Below are positions 1-8,728 of a stretch of DNA of 64,000 nucleotides, piece after piece. Source of the DNA: Helicobacter saguini. Its GTDB lineage: Bacteria > Campylobacterota > Campylobacteria > Campylobacterales > Helicobacteraceae. The position numbers were made by a program, and so were the translations under genes. The notes under the pieces are model-generated. The model had not been told where the DNA came from. It made no database searches and saw only the letters and a list, made by a program, of their open reading frames with translations. Each line of letters starts with the position of its first letter. The first letter of the stretch is position 1. The DNA is taken from assembly GCF_000762875.2 (NCBI RefSeq), contig NZ_JRMP02000012.1:1-64000 (forward strand). The letters are read 5' to 3'.

Positions 1-900
1 GATGTGTGTATTTGTATTCGTATTCCAAGTAAAAGTCGCTTTAATTTAGAATCTTTTGTTTTGAGTGAGAATCTAATTAAGCAAGGCTGGACACACCAAA
101 AAATTAAAGATTTTATCAAAGATAAGAAAAATGTGCTAGTTAGTGGTGGCACAGGTAGTGGTAAGACTAGCTTTCTAAACTCACTAATGCAAGAAATCCC
201 TATAAATGATAGAGTTGTTACGATTGAAGATAGCCAAGAGCTATTTGTCGCTAATCCAAATAAAACGCAAATCGCCGTGCCAAAGGATGAAAATAGCGTA
301 TATACCTACACTACTGCGATAAATAATGCAATGCGTTTGCGACCCGATAGATTATTCTTAGGCGAGATTGATATTCGCAATACTTTGACATTTTTGCGTG
401 TGAATAACACAGGGCATAGTGGGAATCTAAGCACACTTCACGCTAATAATAGCGAAGATGCTATCAATGCGATTATCACAAACGCTATGTTTGGCGGAAT
501 GAATGATAGGGAAGCCCTGCGTGATTATATTCGTAGTGCGATAGATTTTATCGTGCAAATCGAGCGTGTGGGAAAACAAAGAAAGATTCTAGAAATCCTA
601 GATGTAAAAGCACATATAAAAGCAGGACAGGGCAACTCAAAAGATTCTATAAATGAGAGTGTTTTAAAGTTATTGTCATTGCGAACGAGCGAAGCAAGTG
701 AAGCAATCCAAAATAAAGCCAAGTCGTCATTGCGAGACTCTAGCGAAGCTAAAGGCGTGGCAATCCAAGACAACACGTCATTGCAAACAAAAGAAGCAAT
801 CCAAAAAAACATAGAATCTAAAAAAGATTCTAAACACTTTAGCGACTTAAACGTGATAAATATCACAAGTCCAAGCACCAAAATATTTAATTTTATCTAA
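1..900 (+). CDS. virB11: VirB11-like type IV secretion ATPase (5' end missing)
   Basis: VirB11 ATPases form hexameric rings at the cytoplasmic base of type IV secretion systems and power pilus assembly and substrate transfer. Seen: Walker A GGTGSGKT (about residue 48), an Asp-box region VVTIEDSQEL, a Walker-B-like RLFLGEI and the His box GHSGNLSTLHAN. The frame is open to the window edge, so the N-terminal domain lies outside; about 300 residues are visible against roughly 330 for the family. The last 80 residues are not VirB11-like: they are encoded by repeat DNA (675-803) and by AGAATCT motifs. The VirB5-like gene starts 10 bases downstream, so this is one operon. The family call is firm; whether the long tail is tolerated is unknown. 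Confidence 0.88.
   Translation, partial: DVCICIRIPSKSRFNLESFVLSENLIKQGWTHQKIKDFIKDKKNVLVSGGTGSGKTSFLNSLMQEIPINDRVVTIEDSQELFVANPNKTQIAVPKDENSVYTYTTAINNAMRLRPDRLFLGEIDIRNTLTFLRVNNTGHSGNLSTLHANNSEDAINAIITNAMFGGMNDREALRDYIRSAIDFIVQIERVGKQRKILEILDVKAHIKAGQGNSKDSINESVLKLLSLRTSEASEAIQNKAKSSLRDSSEAKGVAIQDNTSLQTKEAIQKNIESKKDSKHFSDLNVINITSPSTKIFNFI
675..803 (+). repeat. Three copies of a CATTGCGA...GAAGCAATCC REP-like repeat inside the virB11 tail
   Basis: Three imperfect copies of a palindromic-looking unit (CATTGCGA or CATTGCAA, then a GAAGC core, ending CAATCC) follow each other in the virB11 3' end and are read as protein. Related sequence occurs at about 35983-36020 and 51172-51212, in non-housekeeping DNA. 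Units of this shape are widespread dispersed repeats in bacterial genomes. Confidence 0.6.
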
Positions 901-910
901 GGAGACAACC

Positions 911-1864
911 ATGAAAAAGATTCTAATAAGTTCAATTTTAAGCATAAGCTTAAGCATACAAACAGCACATGCAAACTTACCTGTATTCGACTTCACAGGC
1001 TTAACACAGCAAATCACAAGCTACGTCGACCAAATAAAAGAAATGATGATGTTTGAAAAGCAACTAGCCGCCGCAGGTATTGATTTAAATCGCATTAATG
1101 GATTTATCAATCAAATGCAAGATGCGTGGGATAAAATGAATGAGCTAAAAGACCAAGTGGAAAATCTAACCAACCTTGAAAATGCTTTTAGCAAATTGCA
1201 AGAGCAATGCGATATGTTGAATCAAGAGATTCCACAATTTAAAGATATTCTAAGCAAAAAAGAGAATCTTTTTAAAGGATTTTTAGATAGGGCTAAAAGT
1301 AAGACTTTTGCGTGTGTGGAATCTTTAAATGATAGTGTAGTAAAACAACATTTTAACGCTAAGTTTTTAGAAAGAAAAGAAAAATGTATGCAGGAGCAAG
1401 ATGAAAAATGTTATAGAGAAACTTTAATAGAAGAAAAGAAAACCGAGCAGAAATTAGCTCAAGCAGAAAGACTAAAACAAGCAGGAGTAATTGAAAAAGT
1501 TTCTACTAGCTACAAAGCTTATAATGAAAAAGAAAAAGAAGAGTTTGAAAAGCAAAGAAAAGACTTAGCTAGAGAAATAAAAAATGCTTCAAGCAAAGAT
1601 GAAAAATATCAGCGAGAGACAGCCCTAAAGATTCAACAAATGATGCTTGATATGATGATAAAGCAATATGATTTAATGCAACAAAATACAAATATGATGA
1701 CCGAGCTAATAAAGGTAGAAAAAAGCTTAAGCGATGTTGCAAGGGAAGAAGAAAAGCTAAACTCAATAGATACAAGTAAAAAAGACTTTGTAGAAACTGA
1801 AAAGCGAAAAACTTGCGAATACAATAGCAAGGGAATTATAAATTGGGACAAATGCAATCAATAA
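911..1864 (+). CDS. VirB5/TrbJ-like type IV secretion protein
   Basis: 317 residues with a Sec signal peptide (cleavage near AHA-NLP), so it is predicted periplasmic. The first mature part (LPVFDFTGLTQQITSYVDQI) has the amphipathic N-terminal helix typical of VirB5/TrbJ, the minor pilus-tip subunits of conjugation systems. The rest is a long charged coiled coil (about residues 60-290) with several Cys residues, longer than a usual VirB5 of about 220-240. It lies between virB11- and virB6-like genes with short gaps, which supports the assignment. Sequence identity to known VirB5 proteins is likely low, so the family name rests on context plus helix pattern. Confidence 0.7.
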   Translation: MKKILISSILSISLSIQTAHANLPVFDFTGLTQQITSYVDQIKEMMMFEKQLAAAGIDLNRINGFINQMQDAWDKMNELKDQVENLTNLENAFSKLQEQCDMLNQEIPQFKDILSKKENLFKGFLDRAKSKTFACVESLNDSVVKQHFNAKFLERKEKCMQEQDEKCYRETLIEEKKTEQKLAQAERLKQAGVIEKVSTSYKAYNEKEKEEFEKQRKDLAREIKNASSKDEKYQRETALKIQQMMLDMMIKQYDLMQQNTNMMTELIKVEKSLSDVAREEEKLNSIDTSKKDFVETEKRKTCEYNSKGIINWDKCNQ

Positions 1865-1874
1865 AGGACAAAAG

Positions 1875-2081
1875 ATGACTTTAGAACAAGTAGGAAATAC
1901 GCTTATAAATTCAGGCTTATATGTTATTAATGAACTAAGTGATGATAAATTAAAAGCGGCAGTAATATTTTTATTTTGTGTAATCATAATAATATTACTT
2001 GCCATAAAAGCACCTTTTGTTTTTAAATTAATACGACTTGCGATAGAAATACTAGGTAGTGATAATAAAAAAGGTAAATAG
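1875..2081 (+). CDS. Small single-span membrane protein in the T4SS operon
   Basis: 68 residues: a polar N-terminal 27, one strongly hydrophobic segment (about residues 28-55, containing VIFLFCVIIIILLAI), then a basic tail. It starts 10 bases after the VirB5-like gene and ends 17 bases before the VirB6-like gene, so it is almost certainly co-transcribed with them. I do not recognise a family. Small inner-membrane proteins at this place can be VirB3-like parts or entry-exclusion proteins; nothing in the sequence decides between them. Confidence 0.65.
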   Translation: MTLEQVGNTLINSGLYVINELSDDKLKAAVIFLFCVIIIILLAIKAPFVFKLIRLAIEILGSDNKKGK

Positions 2082-2098
2082 ATTCTAAAGGAGTAAAT

Positions 2099-3346
2099 AT
2101 GCAAAGAATTTTAGCTGGTTTTTTAATTTTTCTAAGTCAAAATATTATGTTGGCTAGAGAAATAGATTTATATGGAAACACCGCAGATATTATGGCTAGA
2201 GCATTAGTTGATTTTAAAAGTGCTGTATTTGATTCAGTAAGTAGTTTCTTAATACAGGAGCATTTTTTAACCTATATTTTAGGTTTAACATTATGCTTTT
2301 TTATTTATTCTAAAATCGGTAAAGATTGGAATCGTGAAGATTTCTATAAAATGGGAATCTATTTGATTACTTATTGTGTGATATATGCTATTTTTTATAG
2401 TGAAAAAAATTACAATGGCTTTATTGATTTCATACAAATACCTGCCAAATGGTTTAATGAGCATTTAGAAGACATTTCAAAAGCAGATTTTCAATCTACA
2501 AATTTTTCACAACACATGGTAAATATTTGGGATACGATGGTAAAAATAGTTAAGGGCGATACAACAGGCGATATAAGAGAAAATGTAATAAATGCAATAT
2601 TAGGCTTCGTGCAAAGATTACCCTTAGCGTTAATATACGCATTAGTAATGTTTTGTTTTATAGTATATGCTTTGTTATTTACTTTATTAACTCAATTTGC
2701 TTCACAAATATTACTTATACTTTGTCCTTTTGTTTTACCTTGCATAGTGATTCAACCATTAAGACAATATTTTTATTCGTGGTTAAAATTATATTTAAGC
2801 ACAAATATTCAATTAGGTTTAGGAATAATGATAGTTGGCATTGCATTAAATGGAATCAATAATATACAAGTGAAAATAACAAAAATAGATAGCAATCAAA
2901 GCGTGGCAGAAAGACTAGAACAAGCTGGAACAGATATGTGGTTTAATACATTAGAAATAGTAGCACCCATAGTAATTGCATTAGCCTGTATAGCTTTATT
3001 AAGTAAAGTCCCAGCGTGGGCTCAGGGCATTATCGGTAGTGGAGATGGCGAACACAAGACAGGTTTAGCAGGTTTAGCAGCGGTAGCTGGGAAACAAGCT
3101 GGAAAAGGATTCCAAGCATATAGTGAAGCTAGAAATGGAATAAACTACAAGACAGGTGGTAAAAATAGCTGGGGCAGAAGTGCAATGGCAGGATTAGCTT
3201 CAATGGCTGGAATGGGCGGATTATCACAACGAATAAGGGGGCAAACAAGTGGCGATAAAGAAGCTTATAGAGCTAAAATGCAAAATGGTTCATTCACAGC
3301 CGAAGCAACACCATTTACTGATAAAAGTGGAAATAAAGGGAAATAA
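2099..3346 (+). CDS. virB6: VirB6/TrbL-like polytopic type IV secretion protein
   Basis: 415 residues. It has an N-terminal hydrophobic signal-like segment, a loop, then several long membrane segments (about residues 55-75, 88-105, 178-225, 235-255 and 285-310) and a Gly/Ala-rich cytoplasmic tail (AGLAAVAGKQAGKG and similar). This is the architecture of VirB6/TrbL, the inner-membrane channel of conjugation systems. A Shine-Dalgarno AAGGAG precedes the ATG. It is the last plus-strand gene of the cluster; the next genes converge on it. Confidence 0.78.
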   Translation: MQRILAGFLIFLSQNIMLAREIDLYGNTADIMARALVDFKSAVFDSVSSFLIQEHFLTYILGLTLCFFIYSKIGKDWNREDFYKMGIYLITYCVIYAIFYSEKNYNGFIDFIQIPAKWFNEHLEDISKADFQSTNFSQHMVNIWDTMVKIVKGDTTGDIRENVINAILGFVQRLPLALIYALVMFCFIVYALLFTLLTQFASQILLILCPFVLPCIVIQPLRQYFYSWLKLYLSTNIQLGLGIMIVGIALNGINNIQVKITKIDSNQSVAERLEQAGTDMWFNTLEIVAPIVIALACIALLSKVPAWAQGIIGSGDGEHKTGLAGLAAVAGKQAGKGFQAYSEARNGINYKTGGKNSWGRSAMAGLASMAGMGGLSQRIRGQTSGDKEAYRAKMQNGSFTAEATPFTDKSGNKGK

Positions 3347-3350
3347 AATC

Positions 3351-3809
3351 TTAAGATTTCTCAATCTTATTTTTCATAATATCAAAATATTTTTGTGCGT
3401 CTTCACCACAATATATTTCACCCATTCTACTAAATACAAATTTCTCTTCTTTTTTGCCATTAAAATTATCATCGCTTCGAATAAATGGTAACTCAATAAG
3501 TATCGATTTATTCTCAAACTTTAAATCATACAGCACAAAAGCATAATCAATGCTACCTTGTCCGTCATTTACCTTAATTATAGAATCTTTATAATCTATG
3601 CTTTTTAAATTTCCTAGTTTTTCATAATCTTTAGTTGTAATTTCTTTGCATATTTTCCATTTGTTATCAATATTTTTTTTTAATAAATCATAAGCAGTTT
3701 CTTTAATTTCATTAGTTTCGTTATTGCTACATGCAGTAAAAATAAAAGGAGAAAGGATAAAAGCACAAACCCCCACCATTTTCTTAGAAACATTTGAAAT
3801 CCTAAACAT
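3351..3809 (-). CDS. Putative lipoprotein, unknown function
   Basis: 152 residues from the preferred ATG at 3809, which has AAAGGG six bases upstream; an ATG six codons earlier has no such site. A lipobox is visible (FIFTACSN), so the mature protein should be lipidated at Cys and anchored in a membrane. The remainder is charged with two further Cys residues (WKICKE and IYCGED). It converges on the virB6-like gene with only a 4-base gap and is the last gene of a minus-strand operon of small membrane proteins. No family recognised. An accessory role in conjugation or exclusion is only a guess from position. Confidence 0.7.
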   Translation of the reverse strand: MFRISNVSKKMVGVCAFILSPFIFTACSNNETNEIKETAYDLLKKNIDNKWKICKEITTKDYEKLGNLKSIDYKDSIIKVNDGQGSIDYAFVLYDLKFENKSILIELPFIRSDDNFNGKKEEKFVFSRMGEIYCGEDAQKYFDIMKNKIEKS

Positions 3810-3819
3810 ACAATACCCT

Positions 3820-3939
3820 TTAATCATTCTTATTTTTCACACTTTTGCTATTTGACTTCTCGATAGCAACAGCCAAATACACAAAACTAAACACCAAAGC
3901 CCCAAATGAAATACCTAGAAAAATCCAATTACCAATCAT
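3820..3939 (-). CDS. 39-residue membrane protein
   Basis: A small gene encoding one hydrophobic helix (ILE-rich, starting MIGNWIFLGISFGALVF) followed by a polar, Lys/Asn-rich tail. Its stop lies 10 bases before the chosen lipoprotein start. It is one of three very short membrane proteins in a row on the same strand, with tight spacing, which argues for real genes rather than chance frames. No family recognised. Confidence 0.5.
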   Translation of the reverse strand: MIGNWIFLGISFGALVFSFVYLAVAIEKSNSKSVKNKND

Positions 3940-3949
3940 TCTAAATACC

Positions 3950-4057
3950 TTAAGTATCTTTTAGCTCATATTCTTTAGTAATATCATTAGATATATAAAA
4001 GACTAACGCTAACACAGCAACAATACCAAAAGCAACTAAAATAACACCATTAGTCAT
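3950..4057 (-). CDS. 35-residue membrane protein
   Basis: One hydrophobic helix (GVILVAFGIVAVLALVFYI) then an acidic tail (NDITKEYELKDT). Its ATG overlaps the TGA of the preceding gene (ATGA), a translational-coupling arrangement that strongly supports expression. With the neighbouring 39-residue gene it resembles a pair of short, phospholamban-like membrane peptides. Function unknown. Confidence 0.55.
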   Translation of the reverse strand: MTNGVILVAFGIVAVLALVFYISNDITKEYELKDT

Positions 4058-4284
4058 TCTAAATCTCCCAAATAATCAACTAGCTTCTTATATTTCCTAT
4101 GAATAAAATAAGAACCAGCCAAAAGAGCCACAATGACAATACCACCGACCCATATTTGATTATTTTCTAGCTTATTCATATTAATCATAGCATAGCCGAC
4201 AATCCCAAAAATAGAAGTAACAAAAAGCATTAAAAAAGCCTTATGAATGGATATATTTTCTTTAATCTTATCCTTTTTACTCAT
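4054..4284 (-). CDS. Two-span small membrane protein
   Basis: 76 residues from the preferred ATG at 4284 (MSKKDKIKEN); an in-frame ATG eight codons earlier is possible but lies closer to the AAGGA. Two hydrophobic segments (AFLMLFVTSIFGIVGYAM and VGGIVIVALLAGSYFI) are joined by a short polar loop, and the tail is charged. It is first in a four-gene minus-strand operon (4284 to 3351) next to the type IV secretion cluster. No family recognised. Confidence 0.6.
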   Translation of the reverse strand: MSKKDKIKENISIHKAFLMLFVTSIFGIVGYAMINMNKLENNQIWVGGIVIVALLAGSYFIHRKYKKLVDYLGDLE

Positions 4285-4414
4285 AAACTTTTTAATCCTT
4301 AAAATCACTACCTACATTTTTCATAGACAAAACTATATCATAAATTTTAGAAAAAATTATATATATATATGTAAAAATTTTCAATTTTTTATATACATAT
4401 AGCTTTTTTTATGT

Positions 4415-4420
4415 TATACT
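4415..4420 (+). promoter_or_regulatory. Extended -10 promoter element for the outer-membrane gene at 4448
   Basis: TGTTATACT is an extended -10 (TG-N-TATACT) preceded by a T-rich stretch, as is common for Helicobacter housekeeping promoters. Initiation near 4427 would leave a leader of about 20 bases before the TTG at 4448, which supports translation starting in the repeat-coded region. Confidence 0.4.
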
Positions 4421-4447
4421 TTCAAAATCTTAAAGAAAGCTTAAAAA

Positions 4448-5659
4448 TTGCCACAGAAATGCTTAAAACCATTCTGCTCTCGCATTCACATAGAATCTAG
4501 ATTCTATAAAACACAAAAAACCACAGAATCTAGATTCTATTCATTTATCAAAAAGGGTGGTGGGTGGGCGACTAGGCAATTTGGTACGCAAAATATAGAA
4601 TCTAATTTTAAATATTTGCTTTCTGTCTATTTCCACAAAAGCACCCTTAAGGTTAGAAAATATTTTATAGAATCCAACACACAAAATACAAAAGTAGATT
4701 CCAAACAAACCACAGAATCTAGATTCCACACCCCAGCAAAAATCCTGCTAACCCTAGCACTCTTAAGCCCCCTAAACGCCGCACCACTGCCTTTCTCCTT
4801 TAGCAAAACCATGACAGATGTAAGCAGCGAAAAGGACGGCTTAGAGCTAGACTTAAACCGCATCGCGCTAAATTTCTCGCAAAATTCGCTATCAAATCAA
4901 AGCCTTTATTCAAGTTTCAGCGATAGCAACCTAAGCGGAAACTCGCAGCTTGCCTTGCAGTTTTTTTTTACTTTCAACGCGAATTACTACTCGATGCGTT
5001 TTGTGAGTTTCAATTCGATGATTGCCGAGTATGGTTTCACTGAAATTAAGCAAACAGATAGCTCCACGATACGCAACAAAAGCCTTGATAGGCTGCTATT
5101 TTCAACCGATTATACGCAGCGCTCGTGGGATTTTGACTTGGGCTTTGAGAGTTTTGAGGCGGGTCCGTTTTTAAAGGCGAGCTATCAAACCGAGTTTAAC
5201 CCTACTCCTGCGTTAGGGCGGCGGCACATTATTAATTATGTCTTGGGCGCGAAACTTTTTGATGGCAAGTATATTAAGAGCCTGTATTTTGACTTTTTTG
5301 GCGAGCATGACTTAAATCGCACCACTGAGTTTAATGGCTTTGGCGCTGAGCTTGGCATTTCGCTTGAGTATTGGCTTAATAAAAGCGTGCGGTTTTTGTA
5401 TTCGATGAATTTCAAGCACTACATAATCGACTTTCGCGGGTCGCGCATTTTGCCTGAATATCAGTTTTTGATTGAGACGCGAATTGAGGCAAATTTGTTT
5501 CGCACATTGTCGATTTCACCGACACTTCGCTACTATCGCTTAAAAGCAAAAGACATTGAAATCCCCGCATCAAACCTAATCTTAGGCGTCTCGCTAAACT
5601 TTGGCAAAGTGCTAAAACCCGCCGCCAAACCACTTGATAAATATCAATTCTTATATTAA
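4448..5659 (+). CDS. Outer-membrane beta-barrel protein with repeat-encoded N-terminus
   Basis: The frame is open for 403 codons. From about residue 95 (AKILLTLALLSPLNAA) there is a signal-peptide-like helix, then alternating aromatic beta strands up to the C-terminal YQFLY, as in an outer-membrane barrel of about 290 residues. The first 94 residues are not a normal leader: they come from AGAATCT/AGATTCT motifs (ESRFYKT, ESRFYSF) and from the GGGTGGTGGGTGGGCG repeat (read as KKGGGWATRQF). No ATG lies between 4448 and the signal helix; only TTG starts exist. A run of nine T at 4961-4969 lies in the coding part. The barrel is clear; the start and present activity are not. Confidence 0.6.
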   Translation: MPQKCLKPFCSRIHIESRFYKTQKTTESRFYSFIKKGGGWATRQFGTQNIESNFKYLLSVYFHKSTLKVRKYFIESNTQNTKVDSKQTTESRFHTPAKILLTLALLSPLNAAPLPFSFSKTMTDVSSEKDGLELDLNRIALNFSQNSLSNQSLYSSFSDSNLSGNSQLALQFFFTFNANYYSMRFVSFNSMIAEYGFTEIKQTDSSTIRNKSLDRLLFSTDYTQRSWDFDLGFESFEAGPFLKASYQTEFNPTPALGRRHIINYVLGAKLFDGKYIKSLYFDFFGEHDLNRTTEFNGFGAELGISLEYWLNKSVRFLYSMNFKHYIIDFRGSRILPEYQFLIETRIEANLFRTLSISPTLRYYRLKAKDIEIPASNLILGVSLNFGKVLKPAAKPLDKYQFLY

Positions 5660-5756
5660 GCCTTTTTGAAAGTTATGTGGTAAGATTCTAGAATCTATAT
5701 TCTATATTTTCAATCTTAATTATATTAAACAAAATAATCTATCAAAAATTTTGAAA

Positions 5757-6701
5757 TTATATCTCAAAGCCAAAGCCAAGATTAAAGCTGCCCAAAGTAG
5801 CCCAAGTTTTATCATTAGAAATATCTAAGATATGTCGATAGCTCATTTCTATATACATAAAACGAGCAAGATTTATTGTATATCCAAGCTCCCAAAATGG
5901 ATACGCATTCTTAATATCCTGCGTAAAGCCATTCCAACCAACGACTCGCATAGTAGAGCCCACATCAAAAAGTGCGCCACCACCGACATACACGATACCC
6001 CTAATAAACTCCGGCACAGCCCATCCTGCCCTAAAATCGACACCGACTTGCTTGTGACTTAGAGTGATATTGCGTATATCATTCGTGTAACAGGACGCGT
6101 TATTGTAGGTGCAGGTAAGATAACCACCATCGATTTTGCCCTCGTGTTGCGAATATAAAAGGCTAAGTTGCAAACACAAGCCACTATCAAACCTAAAAAG
6201 CAATCCAGAGCGCACTATCATAGTAGCATCCATTTCTAATCCATCATCTTTATTTTTAGGAGCGGCGGTTATTGTGGTATTCATGGTTTGATTATTTTGC
6301 GTGACTTGGTAGGTAAAGGGCGCGATATTTGCATTACCACCTCCCCAGCCACCACTTAAGCCTATTATAAAAGAAAGTCCAAACTTACGCCCTTTTTTAT
6401 ACTCTATTTCTTGCGTTTTAGATTCTGTTGTTTCTTTTGTAATAACGCTAGATTCTATTTTGGCACTTTCTTTTGTGTTACTAGCTATCATATCTTTAAA
6501 ATCCGGGCTGTTTTGATTAGATTGATTTTTAGAAATTAGATTAATGTTATAGTTGTTTTGTTTAGCAGATTCTGTATTTTGAGTGTTTGAAATATTTTTG
6601 TTGTGTGGCTTAGATTCTATAGAATCTAGCTTATCATTTACCGCTTCTGCATAAGCAAAATAAACAAAAGGAAATAAAACTAAAAAAATAAAAAACCGCA
6701 C
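5757..6701 (-). CDS. Outer-membrane beta-barrel protein
   Basis: 314 residues: a signal peptide (MRFFIFLVLFPFVYFAYAEA), an Asn/Ser/Lys-rich stretch of about 90 residues partly encoded by AGATTCT motifs (DKLDSIESK), then a beta-rich domain of about 200 residues with Gly/aromatic strands and a final strand ending FGFEI. This is the layout of a small outer-membrane barrel with a periplasmic or surface N-terminal linker. It contains a Cys pair in a loop (LTCTYNNASCYTN). It converges on the preceding outer-membrane gene. The exact family is not recognised. Confidence 0.65.
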   Translation of the reverse strand: MRFFIFLVLFPFVYFAYAEAVNDKLDSIESKPHNKNISNTQNTESAKQNNYNINLISKNQSNQNSPDFKDMIASNTKESAKIESSVITKETTESKTQEIEYKKGRKFGLSFIIGLSGGWGGGNANIAPFTYQVTQNNQTMNTTITAAPKNKDDGLEMDATMIVRSGLLFRFDSGLCLQLSLLYSQHEGKIDGGYLTCTYNNASCYTNDIRNITLSHKQVGVDFRAGWAVPEFIRGIVYVGGGALFDVGSTMRVVGWNGFTQDIKNAYPFWELGYTINLARFMYIEMSYRHILDISNDKTWATLGSFNLGFGFEI

Positions 6702-6770
6702 TTCTTCCCTTTAAAATAGAATCTAAATTTAGATTCTATAAAAGATTTGTTAGTATATAGTATATAGACT

Positions 6771-8675
6771 TTATTTTTTATCATCCACGACTTCGGCGTC
6801 TATTACATCATCATCTTTTTTAGAGCCAGAAGCCCCACCAGCGGAAGCGTTAGCACCGCCGCCCCCTTGAGCATTAGCACCACTTGTAGCGGAGAATTTC
6901 ATAAATACATTTTGTAGATTCTGTATTTTAGAATCTATATCCGCCTTAGTCGCGCTATCATTTTTTAGCGTTTCTTTCAGTGCATCTTTTGCCGCAGTCA
7001 CTTCAGCTACCACAGCCGCATCGACTTTATCCTTATTTTCATCTAGTGCTTTTTCTACTTGATATACTAGATTATCGCCTGTGTTTCTAGATTCTATTGC
7101 TTCCTTGCGTTTAGAATCTTCTTCTTTGTGTAGCTCGGCGTCTTTTACCATTTTTTGAATTTCTTCTTCACTCAAACCGCTTGAACCTGTGATTTTGATT
7201 TCTTGGCTTTTTCCGCTTGTTTTATCTTTTGCTGACACCGTTAAGATTCCATTAGCATCAATATCCAAAGTCACTTCGATTTGTGGCACACCGCGTGGGG
7301 CTGGTGGGATTCCTTGTAAGTCGAAGTTTCCTAGCTTTTTATTATCCCTTGCAAGTTCTCTCTCCCCTTGAAAGATTTGGATTGATACCGCTGGTTGGTT
7401 ATCCTCAGCGGTTGAAAATACTTGCGATTTTTTTACTGGAATTGTCGTGCCTTTTTCAATGATTTTTGACATTACACCGCCTAGCGTTTCAATTCCTAAG
7501 CTTAAAGGCGTTACATCAAGTAGCAACACATCTTTTACATCCCCTTTTAATACGCCACCTTGAATAGCCGCGCCAACCGCTACGACTTCATCTGGATTCA
7601 CCGATTTATTCAAATCTTTACCGATAAATTCTTTTACACGTTGTTGCACTTTTGGAATACGTGTTGAGCCACCAACCATTACTACTTCGCTAATATCACC
7701 CTTACTTAGCCCAGCATCTTTGATTACAGAATCTATTTTTTTAATCGTATCTTCGATTAAATCATTGATTAAGCTCTCAAACTTTGCCCTAGTTAGCTTT
7801 TGCACCAAGTGCTTAGGACCACTCGCATCAGCAGTGATAAATGGCAAGTTGATTTCAGTCTCTGTCGCGCTACTTAGCTCTTTTTTGGCGTTTTCAGCGG
7901 CGTCTTTCAAGCGTTGCAGTGCCATTACATCGCTTTTTAAATCAACCCCATTTTCACTCTTAAACTCACCAGCGACCCAGTCAATGATTCTATTATCAAA
8001 GTCATCGCCCCCAAGGAACGCATCGCCGCCTGTGGCTAACACTTCTACCACGCCATCGCCTGTTTCTAGCACGGTAACATCAAACGTTCCCCCGCCTAAG
8101 TCATAAACCATAATCTTTTCGCTTTCTTTCTTATCTAAGCCATAAGCCAAAGCAGCCGCAGTAGGCTCATTTATAATACGAAGCACATCTAGCCCAGCAA
8201 TTGCCCCTGCTTCTTTTGTAGCCTTTCGTTGTGCGTCATTGAAATACGCTGGAACCGTGATTACCGCTTCTTTCACAGGCTCTCCTAAGTAGCTCTCTGC
8301 ATCTTCTTTGAGTTTCATTAGAATCTTAGCGGAGATTTCTTGCGGGGTATAGACTTTATCAGCGATTTCTACCGCACACGCTCCATTTCTATCAATGATT
8401 TTGTAAGGTAGGCGCTTTTCAGCCTCTTTAGCCTTGTCCTCGTTATACATTAGCCCCATAATGCGTTTGATTGAATAAATCGTCTTTTTGGGGTTTGTGA
8501 TTGCTTGACGTTTGGCTGGCTCACCTACTAAAATCTCGCCCTTATCCGTAAAAGCCACGATTGAAGGGGTGGTATTTTTCCCTTCTTTGTTGGCGATTAT
8601 TTTGCCCTCATTGCCTTCATATACTGCCATTGCGGAGTTTGTCGTTCCTAAGTCAATGCCTAAAACTTTGCTCAT
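6771..8675 (-). CDS. dnaK: Molecular chaperone DnaK (Hsp70)
   Basis: 634 residues from the ATG at 8675, chosen because AAAAGG precedes it and the protein then begins [14 protein letters not shown], the canonical Hsp70 phosphate-1 motif; an open extension of 23 codons upstream is ignored. The nucleotide-binding domain (about residues 1-380) has [11 protein letters not shown] and [11 protein letters not shown]; the substrate domain has [14 protein letters not shown]; the helical lid and a Gly/Ala-rich tail end in [14 protein letters not shown]. With GrpE and DnaJ it refolds proteins in the cytoplasm. It is last in the hrcA-grpE-dnaK run but is separated from grpE by a 494-base repeat-rich gap, which may weaken operon read-through. 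Confidence 0.98.
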   Translation of the reverse strand: MSKVLGIDLGTTNSAMAVYEGNEGKIIANKEGKNTTPSIVAFTDKGEILVGEPAKRQAITNPKKTIYSIKRIMGLMYNEDKAKEAEKRLPYKIIDRNGACAVEIADKVYTPQEISAKILMKLKEDAESYLGEPVKEAVITVPAYFNDAQRKATKEAGAIAGLDVLRIINEPTAAALAYGLDKKESEKIMVYDLGGGTFDVTVLETGDGVVEVLATGGDAFLGGDDFDNRIIDWVAGEFKSENGVDLKSDVMALQRLKDAAENAKKELSSATETEINLPFITADASGPKHLVQKLTRAKFESLINDLIEDTIKKIDSVIKDAGLSKGDISEVVMVGGSTRIPKVQQRVKEFIGKDLNKSVNPDEVVAVGAAIQGGVLKGDVKDVLLLDVTPLSLGIETLGGVMSKIIEKGTTIPVKKSQVFSTAEDNQPAVSIQIFQGERELARDNKKLGNFDLQGIPPAPRGVPQIEVTLDIDANGILTVSAKDKTSGKSQEIKITGSSGLSEEEIQKMVKDAELHKEEDSKRKEAIESRNTGDNLVYQVEKALDENKDKVDAAVVAEVTAAKDALKETLKNDSATKADIDSKIQNLQNVFMKFSATSGANAQGGGGANASAGGASGSKKDDDVIDAEVVDDKK

Positions 8676-8728
8676 TGTGTATCCTTTTAAATTAAGATTC
8701 TTTTTTGTTTTCAACGTTCTCTCTTTTT

